NCBI GenBank assembly: GCA_016213015.1
Contig: JACRCE010000016.1
Span: 1-50,904, forward strand
Reading direction: 5' to 3'
DNA from: Deltaproteobacteria bacterium
GTDB lineage: Bacteria > Desulfobacterota > GWC2-55-46
DNA length: 50,904 bases
Part shown: piece by piece, positions 38,033 through 48,292 of the stretch
Layout of the letters: every line of letters starts with the position of its first letter
Numbering within the stretch: the first letter of the stretch is position 1
Made by a program: the position numbers and the translations under genes
Notes under the pieces: generated by a model
Seen by the model: the letters and a program-made list of their open reading frames with translations, nothing else
Told to the model about the DNA's origin: nothing
Databases searched by the model: none

Positions 38033-38929
38033 ATGACGGCATCAACAGTTACAGGCACATATACCGCACTTGTTACCCCGTTCAGGGACGGCGCAATTGA
38101 CGAGGCGGCATTAAGACAGCACGTTGACCATCAAATTCAAAACGGCATAAACGGCCTTGTGCCGTGCGGCACTACCGGCGAATCGGCTACGCTCAATTAT
38201 GACGAGCATATAAGGGTCATCGAGCTTACAGTCGAGGCCGCCGCAGGCCGTGTGCCGGTCATGGCTGGCACAGGCTCGAACTCCACGGCCGAGACCATAA
38301 TGCTCACGAGGCAGGCTGAAAAACTCGGCGCGTCCGCCGCGCTCCTCATAACGCCTTACTACAACAAGCCCACGCAACAGGGGCTTTATGAACATTACAA
38401 GAAGGTCTCCGAGGAGGTCTCCATCCCGTTGGTGTTGTACAACGTCCCGGGGCGCACCGGCGTCAACATGTTGCCGGAGACCGTGGCGCGGCTCTCCGCG
38501 CTCAAAAACATAGTCGGCGTCAAGGAGGCCACAGGGGACTTAAAGCAGGTGAGCGAGGTAATGGAGTTCTCTAAAAAGGGCTTCATAGTCCTTTCAGGCG
38601 ACGACTTCACGACGCTCCCAATGCTCGCCGTCGGAGGACACGGGGTGATTTCCGTAACGTCCAACGTCGCCCCGAAAGACGTAAGCGCGATGGTAAGGGC
38701 GTATCTTTCAGGCTCATATGAAGAGGCGATGAAGCTGCATTATTCACTTCAACCGCTTCACAGGGCCATGTTCCTTGAGACCAACCCTAGCCCCGTTAAG
38801 ACCGCGTTGGCCATGATGGGACGGATGAAAGAGGAGTTCAGGCTTCCGCTCGTCAGGATGAGCGAGGCGAACAGGGAGAAACTATCCGGCGTGCTTGCCG
38901 GATACGGACTCGGCGGCGTAAAGATATGA
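38033..38929 (+). CDS. dapA: 4-hydroxy-tetrahydrodipicolinate synthase
   Basis: GTYTALVTPFRDGAIDEAALRQHVDHQIQNGINGLVPCGTTGESATL; YNVPGRTGVNM; GVKEATGD. Confidence 0.97.
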   Translation: MTASTVTGTYTALVTPFRDGAIDEAALRQHVDHQIQNGINGLVPCGTTGESATLNYDEHIRVIELTVEAAAGRVPVMAGTGSNSTAETIMLTRQAEKLGASAALLITPYYNKPTQQGLYEHYKKVSEEVSIPLVLYNVPGRTGVNMLPETVARLSALKNIVGVKEATGDLKQVSEVMEFSKKGFIVLSGDDFTTLPMLAVGGHGVISVTSNVAPKDVSAMVRAYLSGSYEEAMKLHYSLQPLHRAMFLETNPSPVKTALAMMGRMKEEFRLPLVRMSEANREKLSGVLAGYGLGGVKI

Positions 38930-38940
38930 TGGAGACAAAT

Positions 38941-39771
38941 ATGATACATGTCGTCGTTACAGGCGCATCCGGCAGGATGGGCAGGGCCATAATCACGGCT
39001 CTCATCGACAATCCCTCGATCACACTCGTCGCGGCGCTGGAAAGGGATGAATCGCCCTTTCTCGGCAAGGACGCGGGCGAGGTCGCCGGAGCCGCCAAAT
39101 TCGGGGTTAAGGTAAGCGTGGATAGGGAAAAGGCGGTAAAGAAGGCCGACGTAATCATAGATTTTTCCATGCCCGAGGCATCGATGAAGCTGATCGAGGA
39201 TGCCGTTCAATCGAAGAAGGCCGTGGTGATCGGCACGACCGGGTTTTCCCATCATCAGCGCGAGGCCATAAAAGAGGCTGGGGCAAAGATACCGATCGTC
39301 ATGTCGCCGAACATGAGCGTCGGCGTGAATCTGCTCTTGAAGCTCGTAGAGGAGGCGGCCTCGGTCATCGGCAAGGGTTATGACATAGAGATAGTAGAGG
39401 CGCACCACAGACACAAAAAAGACGCGCCATCCGGCACGGCCGTGCGCTTGGCCGAGGTCATCGCAACGAGGCTTGAGCGCGACCTTGAAAAGGTGGCGGT
39501 CTATCAAAGGAAGGGCATAGTCGGGGAGAGACGTCCGGAGGAGATAGGCATACAAAGCATACGCGCGGGGGACATAGTCGGAGATCATACCGTGATATTC
39601 GCGGCCCCCGGCGAAAGGATTGAGCTTACGCACAAGGCGCAGTCAAGGGACACCTTTGCCGCCGGGGCGGTCAGGGCCGCCGTATGGGCAGCGGGCAAAC
39701 CGGCCGGACTATATGACATGCAGGACGTGCTTGGACTCAAGGCAGGCTCTAAAAATTGCTCTTTTTCCTGA
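38941..39771 (+). CDS. dapB: 4-hydroxy-tetrahydrodipicolinate reductase; C-terminus and stop encoded by repeat C
   Basis: IHVVVTGASGRMGRAI; EAHHRHKKDAPSGTA; ends YDMQDVLGLKAGSKNCSFS*. Confidence 0.95.
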   Translation: MIHVVVTGASGRMGRAIITALIDNPSITLVAALERDESPFLGKDAGEVAGAAKFGVKVSVDREKAVKKADVIIDFSMPEASMKLIEDAVQSKKAVVIGTTGFSHHQREAIKEAGAKIPIVMSPNMSVGVNLLLKLVEEAASVIGKGYDIEIVEAHHRHKKDAPSGTAVRLAEVIATRLERDLEKVAVYQRKGIVGERRPEEIGIQSIRAGDIVGDHTVIFAAPGERIELTHKAQSRDTFAAGAVRAAVWAAGKPAGLYDMQDVLGLKAGSKNCSFS

Positions 39772-39881
39772 TCTCTTTGTTGGGGCGAAAATAAAATGCT
39801 CACATATTTACATATATGCTCCGCTTTTATTTTCGCCCCGCCTCGACCTCAGAAAAAATAGCTAATTTTTAGAGGCAGCCT
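39740..39881. repeat. Repeat family C, 142-bp hairpin/MITE-like element
   Basis: Aligns end to end with 35297-35440; AGGCAGGCTCTAAAAATTGC ... AATTTTTAGAGGCAGCCT. Confidence 0.85.
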
Positions 39882-39916
39882 TAAGTAAATCGCACCATCA
39901 AAAGGGAGAAGAAAAG

Positions 39917-40732
39917 ATGAAGAACAAAGCAGGTCTCGCAATGACGCTTCTTGCCGCAACATGGTTGCTGACGACAGCGCCGGATGACGCTCACGCCTTT
40001 GACCCTGCGCCGGGCGCCAAGGAGTGCGCGTCCTGCCATACGCTTTCAAACGAAGAGGCGGGTAAATTGCTCCTTGTCGAGAAGTTCAAGGCCGAGGTCA
40101 AGGAGGTTCGCCCTGGCCCGATAAAGGGCCTCTGGGAGGTGGAGCTTACGCAAAACAACAAGGGCATAATCGTGTACGTTGATTACGGCAAGAAGTACCT
40201 TGCCGAGGGCATGAGGTTCATCGAGATTGCAAAGCTCAGCGAGAGCGCGCCTCCTCCGCCGCCCAAGAAGATCGACCTTTCCAAGGTGCCGCTTGATCAC
40301 GCCGTGGTGCTTGGCGACGCCAAGGCCGAGAAAAAGGTAATCGTCTTCGACGACCCCGACTGCCCGTATTGCAAGAAGCTTGACGAGGAGATAAAGATTA
40401 TCCTTGAGAAGAGAAAGGACATCGCCTTTTACATAAAGATGTTCCCGCTTCCTATGCACCCTGAGGCTTATGACAAAAGCAAGGCCATCGTTTGCGCCAA
40501 CGCGAGCGGCAAGGGAGGCAAGGGCGCAAAGCTCCTGGCTGATGCCTTTGCGGGCAAGAAACTGCCAAAGGCGACCTGTGACACGAAAGAGGTTGATAAC
40601 AACATAAAACTTGCGCCGGAGCTTGGCATTACCGGCACACCCGGCATAATACTGCCGGACGGAAGGCTTATAGGCGGATATGCCCCGGCTGATACGCTAA
40701 TAGAACTCATTGACAATCCGCAGAAGCAATAG
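39917..40732 (+). CDS. DsbC-like thioredoxin-fold periplasmic protein with an N-terminal CXXCH motif
   Basis: Signal peptide; KECASCHTL; VIVFDDPDCPYCKKLDEEI (CPYC); ITGTPGIILPDGRLIGGY (cis-Pro loop). Confidence 0.87.
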   Translation: MKNKAGLAMTLLAATWLLTTAPDDAHAFDPAPGAKECASCHTLSNEEAGKLLLVEKFKAEVKEVRPGPIKGLWEVELTQNNKGIIVYVDYGKKYLAEGMRFIEIAKLSESAPPPPPKKIDLSKVPLDHAVVLGDAKAEKKVIVFDDPDCPYCKKLDEEIKIILEKRKDIAFYIKMFPLPMHPEAYDKSKAIVCANASGKGGKGAKLLADAFAGKKLPKATCDTKEVDNNIKLAPELGITGTPGIILPDGRLIGGYAPADTLIELIDNPQKQ

Positions 40733-40799
40733 GGAGCGGGGAGCGGGAGGTGGGAGATGGTAAAGACTTTATTACTCCCTGCCTCCCGCATCCCATCTA
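40733..40799. repeat. Word-repeat hairpin of GGGAG units
   Basis: GGGAGCGGGGAGCGGGAGGTGGGAGATGG ... CTCCCTGCCTCCCGCATCCCATCT; may partly act as a terminator. Confidence 0.65.
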
Positions 40800-40843
40800 C
40801 AGGAGCGGCAGTTTTCGTAGGGATGTATTATGCGGGTTAATAC

Positions 40844-40918
<75 letters not shown>

Positions 40919-41127
40919 TTAGATGTGATTTGATGCGTAATAGCACAAGATTCTTCAACAGAGTTACGCGGCACCGGCAGACTTCAAATATTAAGGCATG
41001 GTGCGCCGATTGTCAAGATTTTTGGCGTACCTTGGTTTTCTGCCGTCCGCCTCCGACGCATCACGCCGCTGGATAACAAACAATGCCTTCGTCAACGTTG
41101 GGTTTTTGCAATCTGTCAGGAGACCTC

Positions 41128-42594
41128 ATGACGCAAAACCTGTCTTTTGAAGACGAATGCGCGGGTGGTCCCGGGTTCGGCACGGCGCTGATAATCGGAG
41201 AACACGGGCAGGACTGCTCGGCATTCGGCAAGGAGGTCGGCGCCAATGGTTATGAAGTCCTTGTAGCGGACGGGCTTGACGCCGGTCTGGCGCTCGTTGA
41301 TACGAACAAGCCGTCCGTTGTGCTTCTTTCCATTTCCTTTCCGCTTGACGAGGCGCAGTGCGCCGTTGACATAAGGAAGATACGCGAGGCCGCCGGAACC
41401 GGGCATCCGTCGATAATAGCCTTTGCCGCCGGGCGAGGCGGCGGGAATGAGTACGTCCATGCGCTCTCGATCGGGGCCGACGACTTCATCTCAACGCCGG
41501 TGGACGGCACGGAGCTTGTTGCCAAGCTCAGAACGCACTCGAAGCTTCATGACTTCTACAGGGAGCTTCAAGAGGACAAAAAGAACCTCGAAACCCTGCT
41601 TGCCATCACTGCGGCCATGAGCGCCACGCTTGACGCCTCCGAGGTCTTGAGCATCATCGTATCCAAGGTGGCCGACGTTACCGGGGCGGTGCGCTGTTCG
41701 ATCGTGCTCGCGGGCGATAAGGACGAGGGTTATGTGCTCGCGTCCCACGAGGACAGGTCCATAAGGGAGTTGAAGATCGACCTTTCAAAATACCCTGAGA
41801 TAAGGCGGGCCATAGAGACCAAAAGGACGATAGCCATTGCCGACATCGTAAACGACCCGATCATGTCCGCGGTAAGGGATAAGGTTTCAGGCTTAAAGGA
41901 GATGAGCGCGCTCATCGTGCCCATAGTCTTCAACGACGTATCGCTCGGCACTCTGTTTCTCAGGGTCAGGAGGAGGGAGCGCGGGTTTTCAAGGAAGGAG
42001 ATGGATTTTTGCGGGATCGTGGCCAACTCGGCCTTTCACGCCATGCGTAATGCGCGGATGTTCGCGCGTCTTATGCAGGAAAAAGACACCCTTCAGGAGA
42101 TAGTGACAAGGGACCAGCTCACCTCGCTTTTCAACCACAACTTTTTCTATACGCGCCTTGAGGAGGAGTTTGACAGAGCCGTGCGCTATGACATGCCTCT
42201 GTCCGTCATAATGATCGACATTGACGACTTCAAGGAGGTAAACGACAGGCACGGTCATCTGGCCGGAGACGCGGTGCTCAAGGACCTGTCAGCGATGATC
42301 AAAAAGGGCGTGAGAAAGACCGACATCGTGGCAAGGTACGGCGGCGAGGAGTTCGCCGTGATACTTCCCCATACCGGCTTGAACGGCGCGCTTGAGGAGG
42401 GCGAAAGGCTCCGTGAGATTATCGAAAGCCACGCTTACGCCGGATTTATTGAAGAAAGGATTACGATAAGCGTAGGCGTCGCTTCTTACCCGCAAAAGGC
42501 CGCCATGAACTCCGCTGAGCTGGTAAACAGCGCGGACAACGCGCTCTACAAGGCCAAGTGGTCTGGAAAGAACTGCGTCCGCGCTACGGATTGA
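41128..42594 (+). CDS. Diguanylate cyclase: degenerate receiver + GAF + GGDEF
   Basis: KTDIVARYGGEEFAVILPHTG with RXXD I-site five residues upstream; DIDDFKEVNDRHGHLAGD; GAF-like middle region. Confidence 0.9.
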   Translation: MTQNLSFEDECAGGPGFGTALIIGEHGQDCSAFGKEVGANGYEVLVADGLDAGLALVDTNKPSVVLLSISFPLDEAQCAVDIRKIREAAGTGHPSIIAFAAGRGGGNEYVHALSIGADDFISTPVDGTELVAKLRTHSKLHDFYRELQEDKKNLETLLAITAAMSATLDASEVLSIIVSKVADVTGAVRCSIVLAGDKDEGYVLASHEDRSIRELKIDLSKYPEIRRAIETKRTIAIADIVNDPIMSAVRDKVSGLKEMSALIVPIVFNDVSLGTLFLRVRRRERGFSRKEMDFCGIVANSAFHAMRNARMFARLMQEKDTLQEIVTRDQLTSLFNHNFFYTRLEEEFDRAVRYDMPLSVIMIDIDDFKEVNDRHGHLAGDAVLKDLSAMIKKGVRKTDIVARYGGEEFAVILPHTGLNGALEEGERLREIIESHAYAGFIEERITISVGVASYPQKAAMNSAELVNSADNALYKAKWSGKNCVRATD

Positions 42595-42605
42595 GAGGGG
42601 GTCGT

Positions 42606-43010
42606 ATGCCAGACCGGTTTAAGGATGCCGCAAAACAGGAGGTCTGGCGGGCGTTACGAGCGCTCAACGACGCATGGACCAAAGGGAATCCGGAATGTTT
42701 GAAGGACTGTTTTCACAAAGACATGGTGGCAATCACCGCCACTGACAAGGAACGCCTTGTAGGCCGAGACGCTTGTGTTGCCTCTTGGAATAGATTTGCT
42801 AAAACCGCCAAGATACACCGCTGGAAGGAAATTGATCCAACGGTTCAAATTTACGGCGATACGGCGGTGGTAACATATTACTTTGATATGTCGTTTGATA
42901 TGGGCGGCCGAACAATCGACATGGGGGGCCATGACATGTTCGTATTTGTCAAGGAAGGCGGCAAGTGGTGGGCTGTGGCCGATCAATTCTCAGCCTATCC
43001 GCAGCATTGA
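42606..43010 (+). CDS. SnoaL/NTF2-like (DUF4440-type) protein
   Basis: WRALRALNDAWTKGNPECLKDCFHKDMVAI; YGDTAVVTYYFDMSFDMGG. Confidence 0.8.
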   Translation: MPDRFKDAAKQEVWRALRALNDAWTKGNPECLKDCFHKDMVAITATDKERLVGRDACVASWNRFAKTAKIHRWKEIDPTVQIYGDTAVVTYYFDMSFDMGGRTIDMGGHDMFVFVKEGGKWWAVADQFSAYPQH

Positions 43011-43050
43011 GCGGCGCGATGCACAAGGCATTGCCGTTTCTTTTCCTCCA

Positions 43051-44319
43051 TCACTTCCCGTCTATCTTTATGGCGCACAGGGTCCCGCACATGGTGCATA
43101 CGGACTTATCTTCCGTGGGCGGGGCGCTCTCCCTGAGCCGTCTTGCCTTCACAGGGTCAATTGACAGGCTTATCTGCGCCTCCCAGTCAAGCGCCTTTCT
43201 CGCCTTTGAAAGCCTTATGTCCCGCTCGATGGCGCCCTTTCTTTTCTTTGCGATGTCTCCGGCGTGCGCCGCTATCCTTGAGGCGATCACGCCCTCGCGC
43301 ACGTCCTCAACAGTGGGCAGACGCAAGTGTTCGGACGGCGTAACGTAACAAAGAAAGTCCGCGCCAGCCGAGGCCGCTATCGCCCCGCCTATGGCCGAGG
43401 TTATGTGATCGTAACCCGGGGCTATGTCTGTAACGAGCGGGCCTAAGACGTAAAATGGCGCGTTGTTACATAGCCTCTTTTGCAGAATCATATTTGCCTC
43501 TATCTGATCGAGCGGCATGTGCCCGGGGCCTTCTATCATCACTTGCACCCCTTCGTCAAAGGCGGCCTTTTGGAGCGCGCCGAGCGTAACAAGCTCCTCT
43601 ATCTGCGCCCTGTCCGTTGCGTCGGCAATGCAACCCGGCCTCAGACCGTCGCCAAGCGAGAGCACCACGTCGTATTTTTTTGCGATCTTCAAGAGGCGCG
43701 GGTACTCCTCGAAAAGAGGGTTTTCTCTCTTGTGATACCTCATCCACTCCGCGGTAAGCGCCCCGCCCCTGCTGACGATGCCCATGATGCGGCCCTCCAC
43801 CTTCTCTATGGAGCGCATCGTTACCCCGCAGTGCACGGTTACGAAGTCCACGCCTTCGGCGGCCTGCTCCTCGATCACGTCGAATATCTCATCAGGGGCA
43901 AGCTCTACAAACGACTTCCTTTTTCGCTTTGCATAAAGCGCGGCCTGATATATCGGAACCGTGCCGATAGGCACGGAGGATTCCCGGAGCATCATGGCGC
44001 GTATGGCCTTCAGGTCTCCGCCGGTCGACAGGTCCATCACCGCGTCCGCCCCGGCGTCAAGCGCGGCCATGAGCTTGGCCATCTCCTCGTCAACGTCGAG
44101 ATGATCCTGCGACGAGCCGATGTTGGCGTTGACCTTTGTCCTTAGTCCCGCGCCCACGGCAAGCCCCTCTATGGAGTCATGTGCGTTGTTCTTGGTTATC
44201 ACGATGGCCCCGCTTGCGACGCCGGAGCGCATATATTCCGGCGCTACCCCTTCGCTAAGCGCGGCGGCCTTCATCTCATCGGTAATGACGCCCTTACGGG
44301 CCGATTCAAGCTGTGTCAT
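43051..44319 (-). CDS. thiC: Phosphomethylpyrimidine synthase
   Basis: [37 protein letters not shown]-terminal [11 protein letters not shown]. Confidence 0.97.
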   Translation of the reverse strand: MTQLESARKGVITDEMKAAALSEGVAPEYMRSGVASGAIVITKNNAHDSIEGLAVGAGLRTKVNANIGSSQDHLDVDEEMAKLMAALDAGADAVMDLSTGGDLKAIRAMMLRESSVPIGTVPIYQAALYAKRKRKSFVELAPDEIFDVIEEQAAEGVDFVTVHCGVTMRSIEKVEGRIMGIVSRGGALTAEWMRYHKRENPLFEEYPRLLKIAKKYDVVLSLGDGLRPGCIADATDRAQIEELVTLGALQKAAFDEGVQVMIEGPGHMPLDQIEANMILQKRLCNNAPFYVLGPLVTDIAPGYDHITSAIGGAIAASAGADFLCYVTPSEHLRLPTVEDVREGVIASRIAAHAGDIAKKRKGAIERDIRLSKARKALDWEAQISLSIDPVKARRLRESAPPTEDKSVCTMCGTLCAIKIDGK

Positions 44320-44974
44320 GGCGTATCTTCTCCGTTTTTAAGGTGTACAGCAGTCTGCCGGCCGCCTCTTTAGCGTCTGGAGCGGCCATTATTGCCGATA
44401 TGAGCGCGACGCCGCTTGCGTTGTTTTGCAATACCTCGGCGGCGTTGTCGTTTTTTATCCCGCCTATCGCGTATACCGGAATGCGCGTCGCGGCGCAAAC
44501 GGCCTTTAGCGCATCAATGCCCACTGGCGCGCCGTAAGCGGCCTTGGACCGGGTTTCGTATACCGGGCCGAATGTGATGAAGTCAGCGCCTTCTTGCTCC
44601 GCGGCCATTGCCTCGTCAAGGCCGTGCGTTGAAACGCCGATGAGTTTGTCTGAACCGATAATCTTACGCGCATCCCCTGGGGGAAAACCGGATTGCCCAA
44701 GGTGTACGCCGTCGGCGTTACTGAGCAGGGCTATGTCCAGCCTGTCGTTTACAATGAGGCTTGCGCCGTATTCAGAGGTCAGTCCGCGCAAGGAACGCGC
44801 AATATGAAGGAGCGCTCTCCCCTCAAGGAGTTTTTCTCTCAGTTGTACGAGGCGAACCCCGGCGTCCAACGCGCCTTTCACCTGTCTCAGGAGATGTTCA
44901 TCCCCCAAGCCCATCATGTCCGTTATAAGGTAGAGGGACGGCAAAGTCCCGCGGATCATCTTTCGGCCTTCCAT
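44306..44974 (-). CDS. thiE: Thiamine-phosphate synthase
   Basis: [49 protein letters not shown]. Confidence 0.95.
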   Translation of the reverse strand: MEGRKMIRGTLPSLYLITDMMGLGDEHLLRQVKGALDAGVRLVQLREKLLEGRALLHIARSLRGLTSEYGASLIVNDRLDIALLSNADGVHLGQSGFPPGDARKIIGSDKLIGVSTHGLDEAMAAEQEGADFITFGPVYETRSKAAYGAPVGIDALKAVCAATRIPVYAIGGIKNDNAAEVLQNNASGVALISAIMAAPDAKEAAGRLLYTLKTEKIRHDTA

Positions 44975-45729
44975 AATCCTTTTACAGCTATGGCGATGAC
45001 CGCTATTATCAGCAAGGACAGGCTTACGGCCTGCGCCGTTTTAATCTGCCCGAACATGAGACTGTCGGCCCTGAACTGCTCCACTATGAATCTGCCGAAC
45101 GAGTACATCGCCAGATATGAGGCGAATATAAAGCCGTCCCTGTGCGCCCTTTTTCTCAAGACAAACCACAGGACGACGAAGATTGTGAGGTTGAAGGCCA
45201 TCTCATAGAGCATGGTCGGATGGAGCGGGATGCCCGGGAACTCCGCGCCCGCGATGCTTGTCCTCGGAAACACGATGCCCCACGGCATGTTCGTGGGCAG
45301 GCCGTGCGCGTCCCCGTTCATGAAATTGCCGAACCTGCCGAACGCCTGTCCGAGTATCAGCGTGGGCGCGACCACGTCGGCCATGCGCCAGTACCCCACG
45401 CCGCGTTTTTTAAGGTAGAACCACGCAAGAGACGCGCCGCCGATAAGCCCGCCGTGTATCGCAAGACCGCCGTGCCAGATGGCCGGTATCTCGATAGGGT
45501 TGGCAAGGTAGTACGGCGCGTTGAAGGCGACGTAATAGAGTCTTGCGCCCACGATGCCGCCGATGACCGTTGAGACGATCAGGTTCATCACCCCTTCGTC
45601 GTCAAGTCCGATGCCCTTTCTCTTGACCTCGCTCTTTATGAGGCGGGTTGCAACGAGTATGGCGACGACGTACATGAGGCCGTAAAAGCGTATCTCGATA
45701 AAGCCGAGTTTGAAAAGTATGGGGTGCAA
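44956..45729 (-). CDS. lgt: Prolipoprotein diacylglyceryl transferase
   Basis: WHGGLAIHGGLIGG; GQAFGRFGNFMNGDAHGLPT; HPTMLYEM. Confidence 0.96.
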   Translation of the reverse strand: MHPILFKLGFIEIRFYGLMYVVAILVATRLIKSEVKRKGIGLDDEGVMNLIVSTVIGGIVGARLYYVAFNAPYYLANPIEIPAIWHGGLAIHGGLIGGASLAWFYLKKRGVGYWRMADVVAPTLILGQAFGRFGNFMNGDAHGLPTNMPWGIVFPRTSIAGAEFPGIPLHPTMLYEMAFNLTIFVVLWFVLRKRAHRDGFIFASYLAMYSFGRFIVEQFRADSLMFGQIKTAQAVSLSLLIIAVIAIAVKGLWKAER

Positions 45730-45752
45730 GGGCGAAAACTCCTTAATGTAGG

Positions 45753-46538
45753 CTACTCTATCATGCCCTCAACCGGGCTGGACGCCGAGGCGTAGAGTTT
45801 TTTCGGTATCCTGCCCGCAAGGTACGCAAGGCGACCGGCGCAAACCGCCATGTTCATGGCCTTTGCCATGCTCACAGGGTCTTTAGCCCCGGCGATGCCC
45901 GTGTTCATCAGAAGGCCGTGGCAGCCAAGTTCCATTGCAATGGCCGCGTCCGAGGCCGTGCCCACTCCGGCGTCAACTATGACCGGTATCTTGATTGTCT
46001 CAAGGATTATACGGATGTTGTACGGGTTTTGTATGCCAAGCCCCGAGCCTATAGGCGCGGCCAAAGGCATGACCGCGGCGCATCCGGCGTCTTCAAGTTT
46101 TTTCGCCAGCACCGGATCGTCGCTCACGTAAGGCAGTACGGTAAAGCCATCCCTGACCAGGACCTTGGCCGCCTCCAAAAGGGCCTCGTTGTCTGGGAAT
46201 AGCGTCTTTTGATCCCCGATTACCTCCAGCTTCACAAACTCCGTGTCAAGCGTTTCTCTTGCCAGACGCGCCGTGCGAATTGCCTCGTCGGCGGTATAAC
46301 ATCCGGCGGTGTTGGGCAGGAGGGTATACCTTTTTCTGTCAATATGGTCGAGCAGGGACTCTTCTTTGCCGTCAAGGTTTACACGCCGCACCGCGACCGT
46401 AACCACTTCCGCGCCGGAGGCTTGAATGGCCTGCTTCATTACATCGAAGGTCGGGTACTTGCCCGTGCCCACCATCAGGCGGGAAGTAAATTCACGCTTG
46501 CCGAGTTTGAATGTTTCCTTCATGTGAGGTCTCTCCAT
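45753..46538 (-). CDS. thiG: Thiazole synthase
   Basis: [73 protein letters not shown]. Confidence 0.96.
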   Translation of the reverse strand: MERPHMKETFKLGKREFTSRLMVGTGKYPTFDVMKQAIQASGAEVVTVAVRRVNLDGKEESLLDHIDRKRYTLLPNTAGCYTADEAIRTARLARETLDTEFVKLEVIGDQKTLFPDNEALLEAAKVLVRDGFTVLPYVSDDPVLAKKLEDAGCAAVMPLAAPIGSGLGIQNPYNIRIILETIKIPVIVDAGVGTASDAAIAMELGCHGLLMNTGIAGAKDPVSMAKAMNMAVCAGRLAYLAGRIPKKLYASASSPVEGMIE

Positions 46539-46542
46539 TATA

Positions 46543-46743
46543 TTATCCTCCGCCGGTCATACGCACTATCTCAACGCAGTCCCCCTCTTTAAGCCGCGCA
46601 TGTGCAAGGGCGCGTCTTGGGACTATCTCCCTGTTCAGGTCAACTGCAACGCCGTCAAGCCTTATATTGAGCAGGCTCAAAAGCGCAGAAATCGTAAGGC
46701 CGTCTTCAATCTCTTTTTCCTGTCCGTTAATTCGTATCAGCAT
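46543..46743 (-). CDS. thiS: Sulfur carrier protein ThiS
   Basis: Small [22 protein letters not shown]...[12 protein letters not shown]...EIVRMTGGG with terminal GG. Confidence 0.93.
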   Translation of the reverse strand: MLIRINGQEKEIEDGLTISALLSLLNIRLDGVAVDLNREIVPRRALAHARLKEGDCVEIVRMTGGG

Positions 46744-46744
46744 G

Positions 46745-48127
46745 TCAGAAGAATAGGTCTCTTTCGCCCTGTTCGAGTTTTTTCAGCTTTTCAAGCACCG
46801 CCCTTTTCATTGACAAGTCTTTTATTCCGTTTATCGCCGAGCGCAGGGCACCTTCAAGTGTTTCTCTTGAGCCGTTTGCGCGGCTGTCTTCGATATACTC
46901 CTTGAGCGTGAGGATTGCGTTTGCTTGACATAGCCTTTCCATGTCGCCTTTGAGGGTGGTTTGAGTGAATTCGTGTCCGACCCTGCCCACCCTGTAGCAC
47001 GTCGTGCACAGGCTCGGCATAAAACCTTCCCTTGCGATCGAGGCCATGACCTCCTCAAGGGAGCGCTTGTCGTCGGTAGAGAACTGTTCGATAGACCGCT
47101 TTTCGCTGTAGCCGCCCGGGTTGGTGCGCGACCCTGCGCTTAGTTGAGACGCCCCGCAGTGCAAAAGGGCGGCCCTGAGTCCCGCGCCCTCCCTTGTGGA
47201 CACGACAACCCCGGTCGTCGGCAGGCTTACCCTGTAGACCGCGGTGATCAGCTTCATCTCCTCGTCGCTTACCTGAAACGGCGCTTCTTTAAGTCCCCAT
47301 TCATCGGCGGGCCTTAGCCTCGGCACGGATACGGTATGGGCATGGGTCCCCCAACGTTCATTGAGATGTAGTGAGTGCGCTATGGCCGCAAGACAGTCGA
47401 ATCTGAAGTCGTAAAGCCCGATGAGCGCCCCTATGCCGACGTCTTCAAACCCGGCCTCAAGCGCCCTGTCCATGATCGATAGACGATAGCCGTAGTCTTT
47501 CTTCCTGCCGGTCGGGTGCATGAGGTTGTATGTAGGCTTGTGATACGTCTCCTGAAAGGATTGATACACGCCGACCCCGGCACTTTTAAGTTCCTTTAGC
47601 TCGTCAACGCCGCACGGAGGCGCGTTTACGTGGACTATGCGGATTCCGGTCTTCGAGTATATGGCCTTTACCCGTTCGATTATAAAGTCAACGCCGTACC
47701 GGGCGTCTTCTCCGGTAACGAGTAGCGCCCTTTTGAATCCATTGGCCGCAAGCGCGGTTGCCTCGGCAACGGCCTCGTCAACCGACAGCGCCTTCCTCCC
47801 CGCTGCGGCCGTGGCGACGTTTGCCGCCCTGAAGCCGCAGTAGACGCATCCGTTTGTGCAAAAGTTCGACAGATAAAGCGGCGCGAACAAAACAACCCTG
47901 TTGCCGAAGGATCGGCCCTTGACCTGAGCCGCTGTTTTATAAAGACGCTCCCGTGATCCTTGGTCAGAGACGCAAAGGAGCGCAGCCGCGTCCTCAATGT
48001 CAAGCCCTTTGCCGAGAGAGGCCGTTTCAATGGCGCGGTAAATCTTATCCGCCCACGATGAGCCGCCTTTGTCATGCGCGGCTTTGGTCTCTTGAAAAAC
48101 GGCTTCTATCTTGTCGATGTCGAACAT
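46745..48127 (-). CDS. HydG/ThiH-type radical SAM tyrosine lyase
   Basis: CX3CX2C in NFCTNGCVYCGF; HydG-type C-terminal CX2CX22C (CTTCYRVGRVGHEFTQTTLKGDMERLC); ends LEQGERDLFF. Start trimmed to MFDIDKIEAVF. Confidence 0.88.
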   Translation of the reverse strand: MFDIDKIEAVFQETKAAHDKGGSSWADKIYRAIETASLGKGLDIEDAAALLCVSDQGSRERLYKTAAQVKGRSFGNRVVLFAPLYLSNFCTNGCVYCGFRAANVATAAAGRKALSVDEAVAEATALAANGFKRALLVTGEDARYGVDFIIERVKAIYSKTGIRIVHVNAPPCGVDELKELKSAGVGVYQSFQETYHKPTYNLMHPTGRKKDYGYRLSIMDRALEAGFEDVGIGALIGLYDFRFDCLAAIAHSLHLNERWGTHAHTVSVPRLRPADEWGLKEAPFQVSDEEMKLITAVYRVSLPTTGVVVSTREGAGLRAALLHCGASQLSAGSRTNPGGYSEKRSIEQFSTDDKRSLEEVMASIAREGFMPSLCTTCYRVGRVGHEFTQTTLKGDMERLCQANAILTLKEYIEDSRANGSRETLEGALRSAINGIKDLSMKRAVLEKLKKLEQGERDLFF

Positions 48128-48142
48128 GGCATCCTTGAAAAT

Positions 48143-48183
48143 AAAAAACCGCCCGGCTTGTCTGTTGAGCGGGGCGGCTTTTC
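48143..48183 (-). terminator. Intrinsic terminator between TPP aptamer and first ORF (attenuator)
   Basis: Minus-strand GCCGCCCC-GCTCAACAGACAAGCC-GGGCGG-TTTTTT. Confidence 0.75.
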
Positions 48184-48205
48184 GAGCTTCTTCCTTTATC
48201 GGCCG

Positions 48206-48292
48206 CGTCCCTACGCCGGCATTACCCGGATCAGGTGAGTAAGGGTCTTCTCTATCATGACGGAGAACTCTCAGCCGCTTGGCGGCTCCCCT
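48206..48292 (-). promoter_or_regulatory. TPP riboswitch (THI element)
   Basis: Minus-strand GGGGAGCCGCCAAGCGGCTGAGAG...GACCCTTACTCACCTGATCCGGGTAATGCCGGCGTAGGGACG. Confidence 0.96.
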
